Notes: a model not told the origin generated them from the sequence alone. A stretch of 39,210 nt of DNA from Sphingobacterium sp. (GCA_031277685.1 JAITLV010000319.1:1-39210), one strand, 5' to 3'; shown: positions 1 through 9,003, counted from the first letter of the stretch. Program-made: numbers and translations.

Positions 1-21
1 TTACAACAAACTATTAAAAAT

Positions 22-1329
22 ATGCCAAGCAATAGTTCAAATAGAAAATTCCCAAGAGTAATCATTATTGGTGCTGGATTTGGAGGAATTGAAGTTGCTA
101 AAAAGCTTAAAAATAAGGAGGTTGAAGTTCTCTTATTAGATAGAAACAATTTTCACACCTTTCAACCATTAATGTACCAAGTTGCTACAGGTACTCTTTC
201 AGCGGACTCTATTTCCTTCCCTGTTCGTAAAATGTTCAAAAATCAGGATAACTTCCATTTTAGACTTGCCGACGTAAAAAGTATCGACAATGAAGCTAAA
301 GTTGTTAAAACTGATATTGGAGATTTCGACTACGACTATTTGGTTGTAGCCACGGGTGCGACAACAAACTTTTTTGGCAATCAGCAGATCACAAAATATG
401 CTTTGCCAATGAAAAATATTCAGGAGGCGCTGAATATACGAAGCTATGTTCTTCAAAATCTTGAAGAGGCTGTCATGATTGCAAACCCTGAAGATCGCAA
501 ACCTAATTTGAACTTTGTTATCGTAGGCGGTGGCCCTACTGGGGTAGAACTTTCTGGTGCTATTGCAGAAATCAAGAATAATGTGCTGGAAAAAGACTAT
601 CCTGAATTAAAGAAATCAGAAATGTCTGTTTATCTTGTAGAAGGTCTCCCAAAAGTATTGGCCAATCTATCGGAGAAAGCATCAAAAAATTCGGAGAAAT
701 ATTTAAAAGATTTAGGTGTTGAGGTATTATTGAATGTACAGGTAACCGGCTACGACGGTAACTCCATTACCTTCGCAGATGGCCGAAGCATAGAAACAAA
801 GACGGTTATTTGGGGCGCCGGTGTGGCTGGTCAATATCCAGATGGGTTCAAAAAAGAAGTTATTCAACGCGGTAACCGCATACAGACAGATGATCAATGC
901 CGCGTCATTGATATGCCTGGAGTTTATGCGATTGGTGATGTGTCTGCATTTATTACAGATGATCTCCCTCGTGGTCTGCCGGGCGTTGCTCCAGTAGCAC
1001 AACAACAAGGAGGATATGTAGCAAAACACATTCTTCAAACGATGTCCAATCAATCTACTGAAAAATTCAGTTATTTTGATAAGGGGTCAATGGCCACAGT
1101 AGGACGTAACAAAGCTGTTGTTGACATGGGCAAAATTCATTTCAGTGGCTTCTTTGGCTGGATGACTTGGATGTTTGTTCACTTGATGTCTATCTATGGA
1201 TTTAGAAACAAATTGATCACATTTGTAAACTGGTCTGTGAAGTTTTTTACAAAAAACAGTGGTGTCCGCTTGATCTTCCATAAGTACGACGAACCAACGC
1301 CTGAAGAACAAGCTAAAACGGCACAATAA
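22..1329 (+). CDS. ndh: Type II NADH dehydrogenase (NDH-2), NAD(P)/FAD-dependent oxidoreductase
   Basis: A 435-residue flavoprotein that probably oxidises NADH and passes electrons to menaquinone at the inner face of the cytoplasmic membrane without pumping protons. The N-terminal FAD-binding Rossmann motif GAGFGG is at residues 17-22. A second, NADH-binding GxGxxG motif (VGGGPTGVELSG) lies near residue 167, and the second FAD-contacting segment YAIGDVSAF near 305. The C-terminal 70 residues contain an aromatic, hydrophobic stretch (FFGWMTWMFVHLMSIYGF) typical of the membrane-anchoring end of NDH-2. The length is normal for the family. The ATG is preceded by an A-rich leader. It appears to be the last gene of its transcript, because two hairpins with T-runs follow. 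Other pyridine-nucleotide disulphide oxidoreductases are less likely, as no redox CxxxxC pair is visible. Confidence 0.9.
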   Translation: MPSNSSNRKFPRVIIIGAGFGGIEVAKKLKNKEVEVLLLDRNNFHTFQPLMYQVATGTLSADSISFPVRKMFKNQDNFHFRLADVKSIDNEAKVVKTDIGDFDYDYLVVATGATTNFFGNQQITKYALPMKNIQEALNIRSYVLQNLEEAVMIANPEDRKPNLNFVIVGGGPTGVELSGAIAEIKNNVLEKDYPELKKSEMSVYLVEGLPKVLANLSEKASKNSEKYLKDLGVEVLLNVQVTGYDGNSITFADGRSIETKTVIWGAGVAGQYPDGFKKEVIQRGNRIQTDDQCRVIDMPGVYAIGDVSAFITDDLPRGLPGVAPVAQQQGGYVAKHILQTMSNQSTEKFSYFDKGSMATVGRNKAVVDMGKIHFSGFFGWMTWMFVHLMSIYGFRNKLITFVNWSVKFFTKNSGVRLIFHKYDEPTPEEQAKTAQ

Positions 1330-1346
1330 ACACGACAAAAAATTAT

Positions 1347-1372
1347 AAAAAACAGTATTCATCTGTTTTTTT
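1347..1372 (+). terminator. Rho-independent terminator after ndh (proximal)
   Basis: AAAAAACAG (1347-1355) pairs with CTGTTTTTT (1363-1371) around a 7-base loop and ends in a T-run. It starts 17 bases after the ndh stop. The stem is AT-rich, so this is the weaker of the two in tandem. Confidence 0.6.
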
Positions 1373-1378
1373 ATTCAG

Positions 1379-1422
1379 AAAAAGAATGCCATTATTTTCA
1401 TTTAATAATGGCATTCTTTTTT
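1379..1422 (+). terminator. Strong rho-independent terminator after ndh (distal)
   Basis: The arm 1381-1396 (AAAGAATGCCATTATT) is the perfect reverse complement of 1404-1419, with a 7-base loop and a T-run to 1422. The flanking A and T runs also make it work in the opposite direction. Confidence 0.85.
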
Positions 1423-1768
1423 ACCTCTCCCCTCACTGATAAAAAGATCTAAAAAGTAGCCGCTCTTGGTTATTTGACAACGACCTTTCATTTAGTTGTC
1501 AAAACCACTATCCTTCTCCAAGGATACTTATATGATCCGCAAGGATTTCAAAAACACATTTTTAATTCACATGCCGTATAACATACGGCAAAAAATAAGT
1601 TGATGGAAGACGTAACAATTGTAGATAATATTCGTTAAATTTAAAGACAGTTTTTTCCAGACAGAATTTACTTGCAGAATATAGTTTTTTTTGATGTATA
1701 ACCTCAAAAAGATTAATTTTTTTTGTGTAGGTTTGCATATTATTTTAAAATAGCTTAAGGATTAGCAA
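1423..1768. other. Gene-free leader of the mre operon with three inverted repeats
   Basis: No convincing gene lies between the ndh terminators and mreB. The stretch holds three perfect inverted repeats: TTTGACAAC 1473-1481 with 1495-1503 (13-base spacer), TATCCTT 1509-1515 with 1520-1526 (4-base spacer), and TGCCGTAT 1572-1579 with 1583-1590 (3-base spacer). A Bacteroidota -7 element, TAGGTTTG, is at 1728-1735. The repeats could be operators or RNA hairpins; which they are is not decided by the sequence. Confidence 0.6.
1728..1735 (+). promoter_or_regulatory. Putative -7 element of the mre operon promoter
   Basis: TAGGTTTG matches the Bacteroidota TAnnTTTG consensus 33 bases before the mreB start. 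No TTG at the expected 19-21-base distance is seen, so only half of the promoter is supported. Confidence 0.45.
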
Positions 1769-2791
1769 ATGGGCTTATTTAATTGGTTTACGCAAGAAGT
1801 TGCGATTGACTTGGGTACTGCAAACACCCTAATAATTCATAATGACAAAGTAGTAGTGGATGAGCCTTCTATTGTTGCATTTGACCGCACCACAAACAAG
1901 GTGATTGCCATTGGCCGACAGGCCATGCAGATGGAAGGTAAAACACACGATAATATAAAAACGGTACGACCTTTACGTGATGGAGTAATTGCTGATTTTA
2001 CGGCTGCTGAACATTTGATCAGAGGGATGGTAAAATTGGTCAACAACGGTAAAAGCTGGTTTTTTCCATCTTTACGGATGGTGGTATGTATCCCATCGGG
2101 TATCACTGAAGTAGAAAAAAGAGCTGTACGTGATTCGGCAGAGATTGCTGGAGCCAAAGAAGTTTATCTAATCCATGAGCCGATGGCTGCCGCTGTGGGT
2201 ATTGGCATCGATGTGGAAGAACCCATGGGTAACATGATTATAGATATCGGTGGCGGTACGACAGAAATTGCTGTCATCGCATTATCTGGTATTGTCTGTG
2301 ATCAATCCATCCGTGTAGCAGGTGATAATTTTGACTCTGACATTGTCCAATACATCCGTAGACAACATAATATCATGATCGGTGAACGTACAGCGGAGAA
2401 GATCAAGATTGAAGTTGGAGCCGCACTTCCAGAATTGCAGGAACCACCTGCAGATTTTGCAGTACAAGGCCGTGACTTGATGACTGGTGTTCCTAAACAG
2501 ATTACTGTTTCCTATACGGAAATTGCCCATTGTCTGGATAAATCAATTTCAAAAATCGAGGAAGCTATTTTAAAAGCACTTGAAATTACTCCACCAGAAC
2601 TATCTGCTGATATTTATCAAACTGGTATCTATCTTACGGGAGGAGGTGCCTTATTACGTGGTTTAGATCGTCGTATTCAAGCAAAAACAAAACTGCCAGT
2701 GCATATTGCCGAAGATCCTCTTCGTGCCGTTGTAAGGGGCACGGGTACCGCGCTTAAAAACATTGGTCGATTCAAATTCTTGATGCAATAA
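1769..2791 (+). CDS. mreB: Rod shape-determining protein MreB
   Basis: A 340-residue actin-like ATPase that forms membrane-associated filaments and orients the elongasome for lateral wall synthesis. The amphipathic N-terminus MGLFNWF fits a membrane-binding helix. Phosphate-1 motif DLGTANT is at residues 14-20, phosphate-2 motif DIGGGTTEIAVI near 160, and the adenosine-binding segment TGGGALLRGLDRR near 291. The length matches typical MreB. It opens a five-gene block with mreC, mreD, mrdA and rodA; a 92-base gap with a hairpin separates it from mreC. The start is chosen because MGLF directly precedes the conserved ATPase fold. Confidence 0.97.
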   Translation: MGLFNWFTQEVAIDLGTANTLIIHNDKVVVDEPSIVAFDRTTNKVIAIGRQAMQMEGKTHDNIKTVRPLRDGVIADFTAAEHLIRGMVKLVNNGKSWFFPSLRMVVCIPSGITEVEKRAVRDSAEIAGAKEVYLIHEPMAAAVGIGIDVEEPMGNMIIDIGGGTTEIAVIALSGIVCDQSIRVAGDNFDSDIVQYIRRQHNIMIGERTAEKIKIEVGAALPELQEPPADFAVQGRDLMTGVPKQITVSYTEIAHCLDKSISKIEEAILKALEITPPELSADIYQTGIYLTGGGALLRGLDRRIQAKTKLPVHIAEDPLRAVVRGTGTALKNIGRFKFLMQ

Positions 2792-2825
2792 TTAACGTTC
2801 GATAATTAACAAGATTTTATTAAAG

Positions 2826-2857
2826 AGCGATATAATATGCAAAACTATTATATCGCT
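2826..2857 (+). promoter_or_regulatory. Intercistronic hairpin between mreB and mreC
   Basis: AGCGATATAAT (2826-2836) and ATTATATCGCT (2847-2857) form an 11-bp perfect stem with a 10-base loop. No real T-run follows, so it is more likely an mRNA-processing or stability hairpin, or a partial attenuator, that lets mreB be expressed above mreCD. Confidence 0.5.
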
Positions 2858-2883
2858 TGCTTATTAAATACCCACAATAAAAA

Positions 2884-3726
2884 ATGAGAAACCTTTGGTT
2901 ATTCCTGAGACGATATAATGCATTCTTTTGGTTTATCCTATTTTTTGGATTCTCGCTATTTTTAATAATTACCAATAATTCGTTTCAACGCAACTCTGTG
3001 TTAAACTCATCCAACCGCGTAATCGGCAATCTATACGCAAAGGTAAACTCCTGGAAAAGCTACTTGCATTTAGGGGAAACAAATGATGCCTTAGCCAAAG
3101 AAAATGCACAATTGCGGAAAGACCTTCAAGCCTACAAATCAACAGACAGCATCAAAATTGGCCCTGTACCAGCTATGGACAGTAGTGAATTTGGGCGCTA
3201 CCAATTTGTTATTGCAAATGTGATCAATAATAGTATCCATCAAAAAGCCAATACAATCACGTTAGATAAGGGTAGTAAAGATGGCATAGAGAAAGGAATG
3301 GGGGTCATCGCACCCAATGGTGTTGTCGGTATTGTCTTAAACGTTTCGCCAAATTTTTCCACGGTGCAGTCACTATTACATCCTGACACCCGTATTTCTG
3401 TCACTTTGGGACAGAGTGAAGTCTTTGGCTCTCTGGTCTGGGGTAACAATATTGATTATCGTGCGGCAACCGTTAAGGAAATCCCTAATCATATCAAAGT
3501 ACACAAGGGAGATAAAGTCTATACATCAGGATATTCAGGGCATTTTCCAAAAGGTATTTTTGTGGGAACAGTTATTCAAACTGGCATTTCATCTGGAGAT
3601 GCATTTCTGGATCTCCGCATCCTCTTAAGCACCAATTTTTCTAATCTACAGCACGTATATGTAGTAAAGGATTTATTAAATAATGAATTAAAAACATTGG
3701 AGGAATCGACTAAGGACAATGGCTAG
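2884..3726 (+). CDS. mreC: Rod shape-determining protein MreC
   Basis: A 280-residue bitopic membrane protein linking MreB to the wall-synthesis enzymes PBP2 and RodA. One transmembrane helix (about residues 14-32, FFWFILFFGFSLFLII) is followed by a short coiled-coil stretch (about 60-85, rich in Ala, Glu, Leu and Lys). The periplasmic beta-rich MreC domain follows, with KGSKDGIEKGMGVIAPNGVV near 130 and a repeated glycine-rich segment near 210 (KGDKVYTSG). Its last 8 bases overlap the start of mreD, which indicates translational coupling. Identification rests on this domain order and on its place in the operon. Confidence 0.93.
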   Translation: MRNLWLFLRRYNAFFWFILFFGFSLFLIITNNSFQRNSVLNSSNRVIGNLYAKVNSWKSYLHLGETNDALAKENAQLRKDLQAYKSTDSIKIGPVPAMDSSEFGRYQFVIANVINNSIHQKANTITLDKGSKDGIEKGMGVIAPNGVVGIVLNVSPNFSTVQSLLHPDTRISVTLGQSEVFGSLVWGNNIDYRAATVKEIPNHIKVHKGDKVYTSGYSGHFPKGIFVGTVIQTGISSGDAFLDLRILLSTNFSNLQHVYVVKDLLNNELKTLEESTKDNG

Positions 3727-4237
3727 GATTTTAATATTTAATATTGTTCGATTTATCGTCCTAATAGCGATGCAGGTATTTTTGTTTCAAAATATCGGCT
3801 ACTACAACTTGGTCGCTGCATTTCCCTATATTTTATTTATCTTTTTACTTCCCACTGGAACACCTAATTTTCTGGTTTACCTCATTGCATTTTTAACAGG
3901 ATTGACGGTAGATTCTTTCTATGATACATTGGGGGTCAACACTGCTGCCTGTATTGCCTTGGCCGCTTTCCGTATTTTCTTTATGAAGATTACACTTGAA
4001 GTTGAGGAACGTGATTCTTTTCTGACACCAATGCTGGGACTGATGAATGTCAGGTGGTTTTTTTCCTATATCTTTTTCGGCACATTGATTCATCACACAT
4101 TCCTGTATCTACTGGAATCTTTCTCCTTCCAACATATTCAATACACCCTACTCAGTATTGTTTTAAGTTGTATATTTACAGTAATTATCATGCTATTATT
4201 TAGCATATTATTCTACAAAAAGAAAGATCGGTTGTAG
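3719..4237 (+). CDS. mreD: Rod shape-determining protein MreD
   Basis: A 172-residue, very hydrophobic protein with about five predicted membrane helices, consistent with MreD of the elongasome. Sequence conservation in this family is poor, so the call leans on position (overlapping mreC by 8 bases, upstream of PBP2), size and membrane topology. The tail ends in a basic motif (YKKKDRL). Confidence 0.85.
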   Translation: MARILIFNIVRFIVLIAMQVFLFQNIGYYNLVAAFPYILFIFLLPTGTPNFLVYLIAFLTGLTVDSFYDTLGVNTAACIALAAFRIFFMKITLEVEERDSFLTPMLGLMNVRWFFSYIFFGTLIHHTFLYLLESFSFQHIQYTLLSIVLSCIFTVIIMLLFSILFYKKKDRL

Positions 4238-4264
4238 TAGATCGATGGATAGAAATTTATTTCT

Positions 4265-6247
4265 ATGAATAGTTTTTTTGCTCGCAAGTACGTCGTTTCC
4301 GGAATTTTCGTTGCCATCGTTTTGACTTTGGTCGCCCGCCTCTTTTATTTACAGATCATTGACGATTCTTATATACATTCGGCTAACAGTAATGTCATGC
4401 GTAAGGTTATCGTCTATCCCGCGAGAGGGGTTATATTGGACCGCAAGGGTAAAGTACTGGTTCAAAATGAACCAGTTTATGACTTGATGGTTACCCCACG
4501 TGAGGTCAAAGAAATTGATACGGCTTTGTTTTGCAAATTAATTGACATTGACAAAGAGGGCTTTATTAAACGTATGGCTAAAGCTAAAGCTCATTCTCCT
4601 TACCGGGCGTCCATTTTTGAGAAACAATTATCCGTACGGACTTGGGCACAGTATCAGGAATATCAATACCAGTTTCGTGGATTTTATGTACAAAAACGAA
4701 CAATCAGAAGTTACCCCGATAGTATTGCCGCTCAATTTTTAGGCTATGTCAGTGAGGTAAATGATAAAGATATAGAACGATCGAACGGTTTTTACCGTAG
4801 TGGTGACTATATTGGAAGAAGTGGTGTTGAACGTTCCTATGAAGATTTGATCCGAGGCAAAAGAGGGGTTAACAATTTAATGGTTGATGCGTTGAACCGC
4901 CCTAAAGGAATATTTATGGAAGGGAAGTACGATACCCTGGCCGTCGCCGGTGAAGGCTTGGTATCTTCATTAGATAAAGATCTTCAAATATTAGGTGAAA
5001 ACCTCATGAAAAATAAGTTAGGTTCCATTGTAGCCATCGAACCGGCAACAGGGGAAATCCTGGCTTATGTGAGTAGCCCGAGTTACAACCCGAACTTAAT
5101 GGTAGGCCGTCAAGTTGGCAACAATTACATGAAATTGCTGAATGATGAGACCAAACCTCTTTTCAACCGCCCTATTCAAGCGTCTTACCCTCCTGGATCT
5201 GTTTTTAAGGTTGTTTCAGCTTTAACCGCCCAACAAGCTGGCGTCATCGACCGCAACACGGTGTTTTTCTGTCCACATGGTTATAGCTATGGTGGTGGAC
5301 GTGGCTGGATGGGATGTACCCACTATCATGGTTCAACCTCCCTACAACGGTCTGTAGCAGTTTCCTGTAACACATATTATGGGTTTACCTATGCAAAGAT
5401 GATCGACAGCCGCGGCCTTTCCGGCCCGAAAGCCTATGACCTTTGGCGAAATGCAGTCACACAGTTTGGAATCGGACATAAATTAGGGATAGATTTACCT
5501 GGGGAAAAAGCAGGTTTATTGCCTACATCGGAATTCTATACAAAACGATATGGCAATGATAAGTGGCGTTCAAGCTTCAACATCTCTTTATCCATTGGAC
5601 AAGGTGAAATGGGTATCACACCATTACAAATGGCTAATATCATGGCTATTGTTGCGAATAAAGGTTTTTACTATAGACCACACCTTATCAAAGGCATCGG
5701 CGCTCAAAAAATAGCCAAAAAAGAATTTACAGAAAAGATAAGCGCTGGTGTAGATGAGCAATATTACCCTGTTGTCATCCAGGGAATGAGTGATGCTGTA
5801 AACACACCTGAAGGCACAGCTTGGTCAAATCGTATCCCTGGTATTGAAATGTGTGGAAAAACAGGTACCGCACAAAATCCACATGGAGAAAATCACGCTG
5901 TATTTTTTGCATTTGCCCCACGGGAAAATCCTAAAATTGCCATAGCGGTATTTGTTGAAAATGCTGGTTATGGCGGTACTTGGGCAGGTCCAATCGCTAG
6001 TATGATGGTGGAGAAATACCTGAAAGATACCATTACGGCACCAAAATATATCCAGGATCGCATCTATAAAGCAAACTTTCTCCCTGCTCCAAAGAAAGTA
6101 GCTGATCCAAAAATTAAGGATGTCAAAAAAGCGGATTCGATTAAGTCAAAAACAGATACGACTAAATCAAAACGTCAAGTGGCAGCACTCGTCAAACCCA
6201 AAGAAACAATTGTTCACCATAGTGAGGTAAAGAGAAGATATGAATAA
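4265..6247 (+). CDS. mrdA: Penicillin-binding protein 2 (elongasome transpeptidase)
   Basis: A 660-residue class B PBP that cross-links peptidoglycan during elongation, with RodA as glycosyltransferase partner. A single N-terminal membrane helix lies at about residues 11-29. The dimerisation/pedestal region begins with YPARGVILDRKG. In the transpeptidase domain, SxxK is S312-V-F-K315 (PPGSVFK), SxN is in AVSCNTYY, and KTG starts at K532 (CGKTGTAQNPHG). After about residue 600 there is a Lys-rich, low-complexity tail (KIKDVKKADSIKSK and following) beyond the catalytic domain. The last 8 bases overlap rodA. PBP3/FtsI is excluded by the mre-rodA context. Confidence 0.95.
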   Translation: MNSFFARKYVVSGIFVAIVLTLVARLFYLQIIDDSYIHSANSNVMRKVIVYPARGVILDRKGKVLVQNEPVYDLMVTPREVKEIDTALFCKLIDIDKEGFIKRMAKAKAHSPYRASIFEKQLSVRTWAQYQEYQYQFRGFYVQKRTIRSYPDSIAAQFLGYVSEVNDKDIERSNGFYRSGDYIGRSGVERSYEDLIRGKRGVNNLMVDALNRPKGIFMEGKYDTLAVAGEGLVSSLDKDLQILGENLMKNKLGSIVAIEPATGEILAYVSSPSYNPNLMVGRQVGNNYMKLLNDETKPLFNRPIQASYPPGSVFKVVSALTAQQAGVIDRNTVFFCPHGYSYGGGRGWMGCTHYHGSTSLQRSVAVSCNTYYGFTYAKMIDSRGLSGPKAYDLWRNAVTQFGIGHKLGIDLPGEKAGLLPTSEFYTKRYGNDKWRSSFNISLSIGQGEMGITPLQMANIMAIVANKGFYYRPHLIKGIGAQKIAKKEFTEKISAGVDEQYYPVVIQGMSDAVNTPEGTAWSNRIPGIEMCGKTGTAQNPHGENHAVFFAFAPRENPKIAIAVFVENAGYGGTWAGPIASMMVEKYLKDTITAPKYIQDRIYKANFLPAPKKVADPKIKDVKKADSIKSKTDTTKSKRQVAALVKPKETIVHHSEVKRRYE

Positions 6248-7505
6248 TCAAAAAACTAGTTTCTTTGGAAAAATTGATTGGCTCACAATCATACTCTGGC
6301 TTTCATTATGTCTGATTGGTCTATTCAATATCCGCGCGGCTGTTTTTAATCCGGATATGCCCGGTTTTTTCACCTTGGGCACCAATTACGGCAAACAGTC
6401 TTTGTATCTTGTTTCGGCAATTATATTAGGTATATCTATTTTGATTATAGACGCCAAGTTTTTCAGTTCAGCATCACCAATATTCTATGGGATAACTGCG
6501 ATACTGCTGGTTATTGTTTTAGTTGTGGGCCGAAATGTTGGTGGAAACCAGGCCTGGATTGATTTGGGATTCTTCCGGCTACAACCGTCCGAGTTTGCCA
6601 AGCTCTCCACCTGTTTGTTACTGGCCAATTTTCTAAGTGCGCAGAGCAATAAAGCCCCCACTATGCAGACCTTGGCCATGGGCGCAGGCATTGTACTATT
6701 CCCTGTATTTTTGGTTATGCTACAGCCTGACACCGGCTCCGCGCTGGCTTTCTTTTCCTTGATTTTTGTATTTTACCGGGAAGGTTATGTCAACAACGAA
6801 TTATTGATCTTCGGGGGACTCTGTATCTTACTTTTCGTTTTAGCTCTGTTAGTTAATCCGTGGATCTTAATCTTGGTATTAGCTGCCATTATCGGATTTT
6901 TTATGTGGAGCTTCCGAAAAAAAAGAAAGTATATTATCAACCTGAGCATTCTTTTCGCTGCCTGTACTGCATTTATATTATGTGTAGACCTGGTTTACGA
7001 TCATGTACTGCAAGCTCACCAACGGGATCGAATTGACATTATCCTGGGTAAAACGCAAGATCTCAAGGATAAGGGATATAATTTAAATCAATCCAAAATT
7101 GCTATTGGATCCGGGCAATTCTGGGGAAAGGGCTATCTGCAGGGAACCCAGACGAAATACAACTTTGTTCCTGAACAGAGTACAGACTTTATTTTCTGTA
7201 CAGTTGGTGAAGAATGGGGCTTCGTCGGTTCGGTAACTTTGCTCACAATTTATCTCACGTTACTCTTGCGCATCATTCACATTGCAGAACGACAGCGCTC
7301 AGCTTTTGCCAGAATCTATGCTTATGGTGTAGCATCCATCTTATTTTTTCACTTATTTATCAATATCGGTATGACCATTGGTATAGTTCCCGTTATTGGG
7401 ATTCCATTGCCTTTTGTCAGTTATGGCGGTTCCTCACTATGGAGTTTTACAATCTTGTTATTTATAATGCTAAAATTTGATTCCAATAGAAAGGGAGTCG
7501 TTTAA
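6240..7505 (+). CDS. rodA: RodA peptidoglycan glycosyltransferase (SEDS family)
   Basis: A 421-residue polytopic membrane protein of the SEDS family that polymerises lipid II into glycan strands with PBP2. It has about ten hydrophobic segments. Signature stretches are RLQPSEFAKL near residue 117, the periplasmic loop with NLNQSKIAIGSGQFWGKGYL near 280, VPEQSTDFIF near 310, and PFVSYGGSSLW near 393. A central insertion with a basic cluster (WSFRKKRKY) lengthens the middle loop. It is translationally coupled to mrdA and closes the operon, which is why RodA is chosen over FtsW. Confidence 0.94.
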   Translation: MNNQKTSFFGKIDWLTIILWLSLCLIGLFNIRAAVFNPDMPGFFTLGTNYGKQSLYLVSAIILGISILIIDAKFFSSASPIFYGITAILLVIVLVVGRNVGGNQAWIDLGFFRLQPSEFAKLSTCLLLANFLSAQSNKAPTMQTLAMGAGIVLFPVFLVMLQPDTGSALAFFSLIFVFYREGYVNNELLIFGGLCILLFVLALLVNPWILILVLAAIIGFFMWSFRKKRKYIINLSILFAACTAFILCVDLVYDHVLQAHQRDRIDIILGKTQDLKDKGYNLNQSKIAIGSGQFWGKGYLQGTQTKYNFVPEQSTDFIFCTVGEEWGFVGSVTLLTIYLTLLLRIIHIAERQRSAFARIYAYGVASILFFHLFINIGMTIGIVPVIGIPLPFVSYGGSSLWSFTILLFIMLKFDSNRKGVV

Positions 7506-7516
7506 TTTTAGCCTGT

Positions 7517-7553
7517 GGTACTGGATGGATTTTTTCAAATCCTTTCCAGTACC
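7517..7553. terminator. Hairpin between convergent rodA and nucleoside phosphorylase genes
   Basis: GGTACTGGA (7517-7525) pairs with TCCAGTACC (7545-7553), with an inner GGAT/ATCC (7527-7530 with 7539-7542). It sits between two convergent genes and covers the stop codon of the minus-strand gene (7535-7537). No clean T-run follows in either direction, so termination is probable but unproven. Confidence 0.45.
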
Positions 7554-8389
7554 AACTGAATCGCTTTTTCTACAACTGCTTCCGGGTTTAATGAAAATTG
7601 TCCTGCTACCCTACTTGCCAAGATAGCATTAATGGAAAGCGCTTGGTGGCCAAACATTCTTGCCAAAGCGTAAATTCCCGCTGTTTCCATTTCCAGGTTG
7701 GTCAAACGGAGATCCCTGTACTGAAATGAATTTACCAGGGGAATAAGATCAGGAATCGTATTATCTGATCTTAAACAGCGACCTTGAGGTGCATAAAAGC
7801 CCGGAGCGGTCAAAGTCATTCCTTTTGGTAGATCAAAAGCTATCCGCTCCAATAGGTTCCCACTTGCATGTGCTACATAAGGTTTTAAATTCAATTGAGG
7901 GAAATACGCAATTAGCGCACGCTGAATATCGAGTTCAAGCTCCTCATAAGGCTTCTGATAGTATTGCATCAGTGCATCAAAGCCAACTCCATAACTAGAT
8001 GCCAAGATAGTCCCCATTTCGACATCCATTTGCACAGCGCCAGAAGTGCCAATCCTAACAATATCCAAAGAGGTTAGTTCGCTTTTTACCTCTCTAAGCT
8101 GAAAATCAATGTTCACTAAAGCATCCAGTTCATTCAATACGATATCTATATTATCTGTACCTATCCCCGTAGAAATCACACTCAGCCGTTTGTTACCAAT
8201 GTATCCTGTATGGGTGATAAATTCACGCTTCCCTTTTTTAAGCTCGATACGGTCAAAATATTTCGACACCTTGGCGACACGATCAGGATCCCCTACCGTA
8301 ATGATTGTATGGGCTAAATCCGCTGGCAATAAATTCAAATGATAAATACTTCCATCTGAATTTAAAATGAGTTCGGCATTGTTTATCAT
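7535..8389 (-). CDS. Nucleoside phosphorylase (purine/uridine phosphorylase family)
   Basis: A 284-residue cytosolic enzyme expected to cleave nucleosides with phosphate, releasing base and (deoxy)ribose-1-phosphate for salvage. It has the phosphate-binding motif GDPDRV near residue 33, a STGIGTDN segment near 73, and the nucleoside-binding region TNLEMETAGIYALA near 230. These are typical of the PNP_UDP_1 (NP-I) family, closest in feel to uridine phosphorylase; the base specificity cannot be read with certainty. Its start overlaps the end of the upstream YigZ-family gene by 4 bases, so it is the last gene of a four-gene minus-strand operon. Confidence 0.85.
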   Translation of the reverse strand: MINNAELILNSDGSIYHLNLLPADLAHTIITVGDPDRVAKVSKYFDRIELKKGKREFITHTGYIGNKRLSVISTGIGTDNIDIVLNELDALVNIDFQLREVKSELTSLDIVRIGTSGAVQMDVEMGTILASSYGVGFDALMQYYQKPYEELELDIQRALIAYFPQLNLKPYVAHASGNLLERIAFDLPKGMTLTAPGFYAPQGRCLRSDNTIPDLIPLVNSFQYRDLRLTNLEMETAGIYALARMFGHQALSINAILASRVAGQFSLNPEAVVEKAIQLVLERI

Positions 8390-9003
8390 ATTGTTCTTAA
8401 ATAATTCAATTCACAACCTTCAATTTTCGAAAAGCGTTCAACCACCCGGTTAACTTGCATTTTGCGCACTTCAAACTCCAGATAACAGTTATTGTCAAAC
8501 TCCTGCTTTTCGATTTCCAGTCCTTCTTCTTTGATAATACGCATCACATCATTCATATTGAGGTAATCAAATGTTAAGCCATAGCTATCGTTTACCGTAC
8601 GTTCGATGATCTGCGCGTGATCCAGGGCATCCTGTGTGGCCGATTTATAGGCATTAATTAAGCCTGGCACACCTAACAAGGTACCACCAAAATAACGGAC
8701 GACAACCACGATGATATTTGTCACGTCTGCAGAGAGCAGTACATTTAATATGGGACGTCCTGCGGTTCCTGAAGGCTCACCATCATCGTTTATCCGAAAG
8801 ACATTCCGATCGGGTGTCAGCCGATAAGCCCAACAATGGTGCCTTGCTTTCGGATGCAGGGATTTCACTTCCTGCAAGATATCTTTTAATTTCTCCTCAG
8901 ACCTAAATGGAAATGCATAGGCAATAAATTTACTCCCTTTATCTCTAAAAATTCCCTCGTAACTTGTATCGATGGTTCGATAAGTATCTTCAAATAAACT
9001 CAC
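8386..9003 (-). CDS. YigZ/IMPACT (UPF0029) family protein
   Basis: A 205-residue protein of the IMPACT/YigZ family, whose eukaryotic members modulate Gcn2 signalling and whose bacterial role is not settled. Conserved motifs are HPKARHHCWAYR near residue 50, NDDGEPSGTAGRPIL near 72-86, and VVRYFGGTLLGVPGLINAY near 101-119. The C-terminal domain (from about 135) has the ferredoxin-like DUF1949 character. It overlaps its neighbours by 4 bases on each side, so the operon is translationally coupled. Confidence 0.88.
   Translation of the reverse strand: MSLFEDTYRTIDTSYEGIFRDKGSKFIAYAFPFRSEEKLKDILQEVKSLHPKARHHCWAYRLTPDRNVFRINDDGEPSGTAGRPILNVLLSADVTNIIVVVVRYFGGTLLGVPGLINAYKSATQDALDHAQIIERTVNDSYGLTFDYLNMNDVMRIIKEEGLEIEKQEFDNNCYLEFEVRKMQVNRVVERFSKIEGCELNYLRTI

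Noticed and set aside
1532..1603. A 23-codon ORF (begins MIRKDFKN) in the gap upstream of mreB.
   Set aside because: No promoter or ribosome-binding context, no amino-acid bias like that of the pheA leader, and it crosses a perfect inverted repeat that better explains the sequence.
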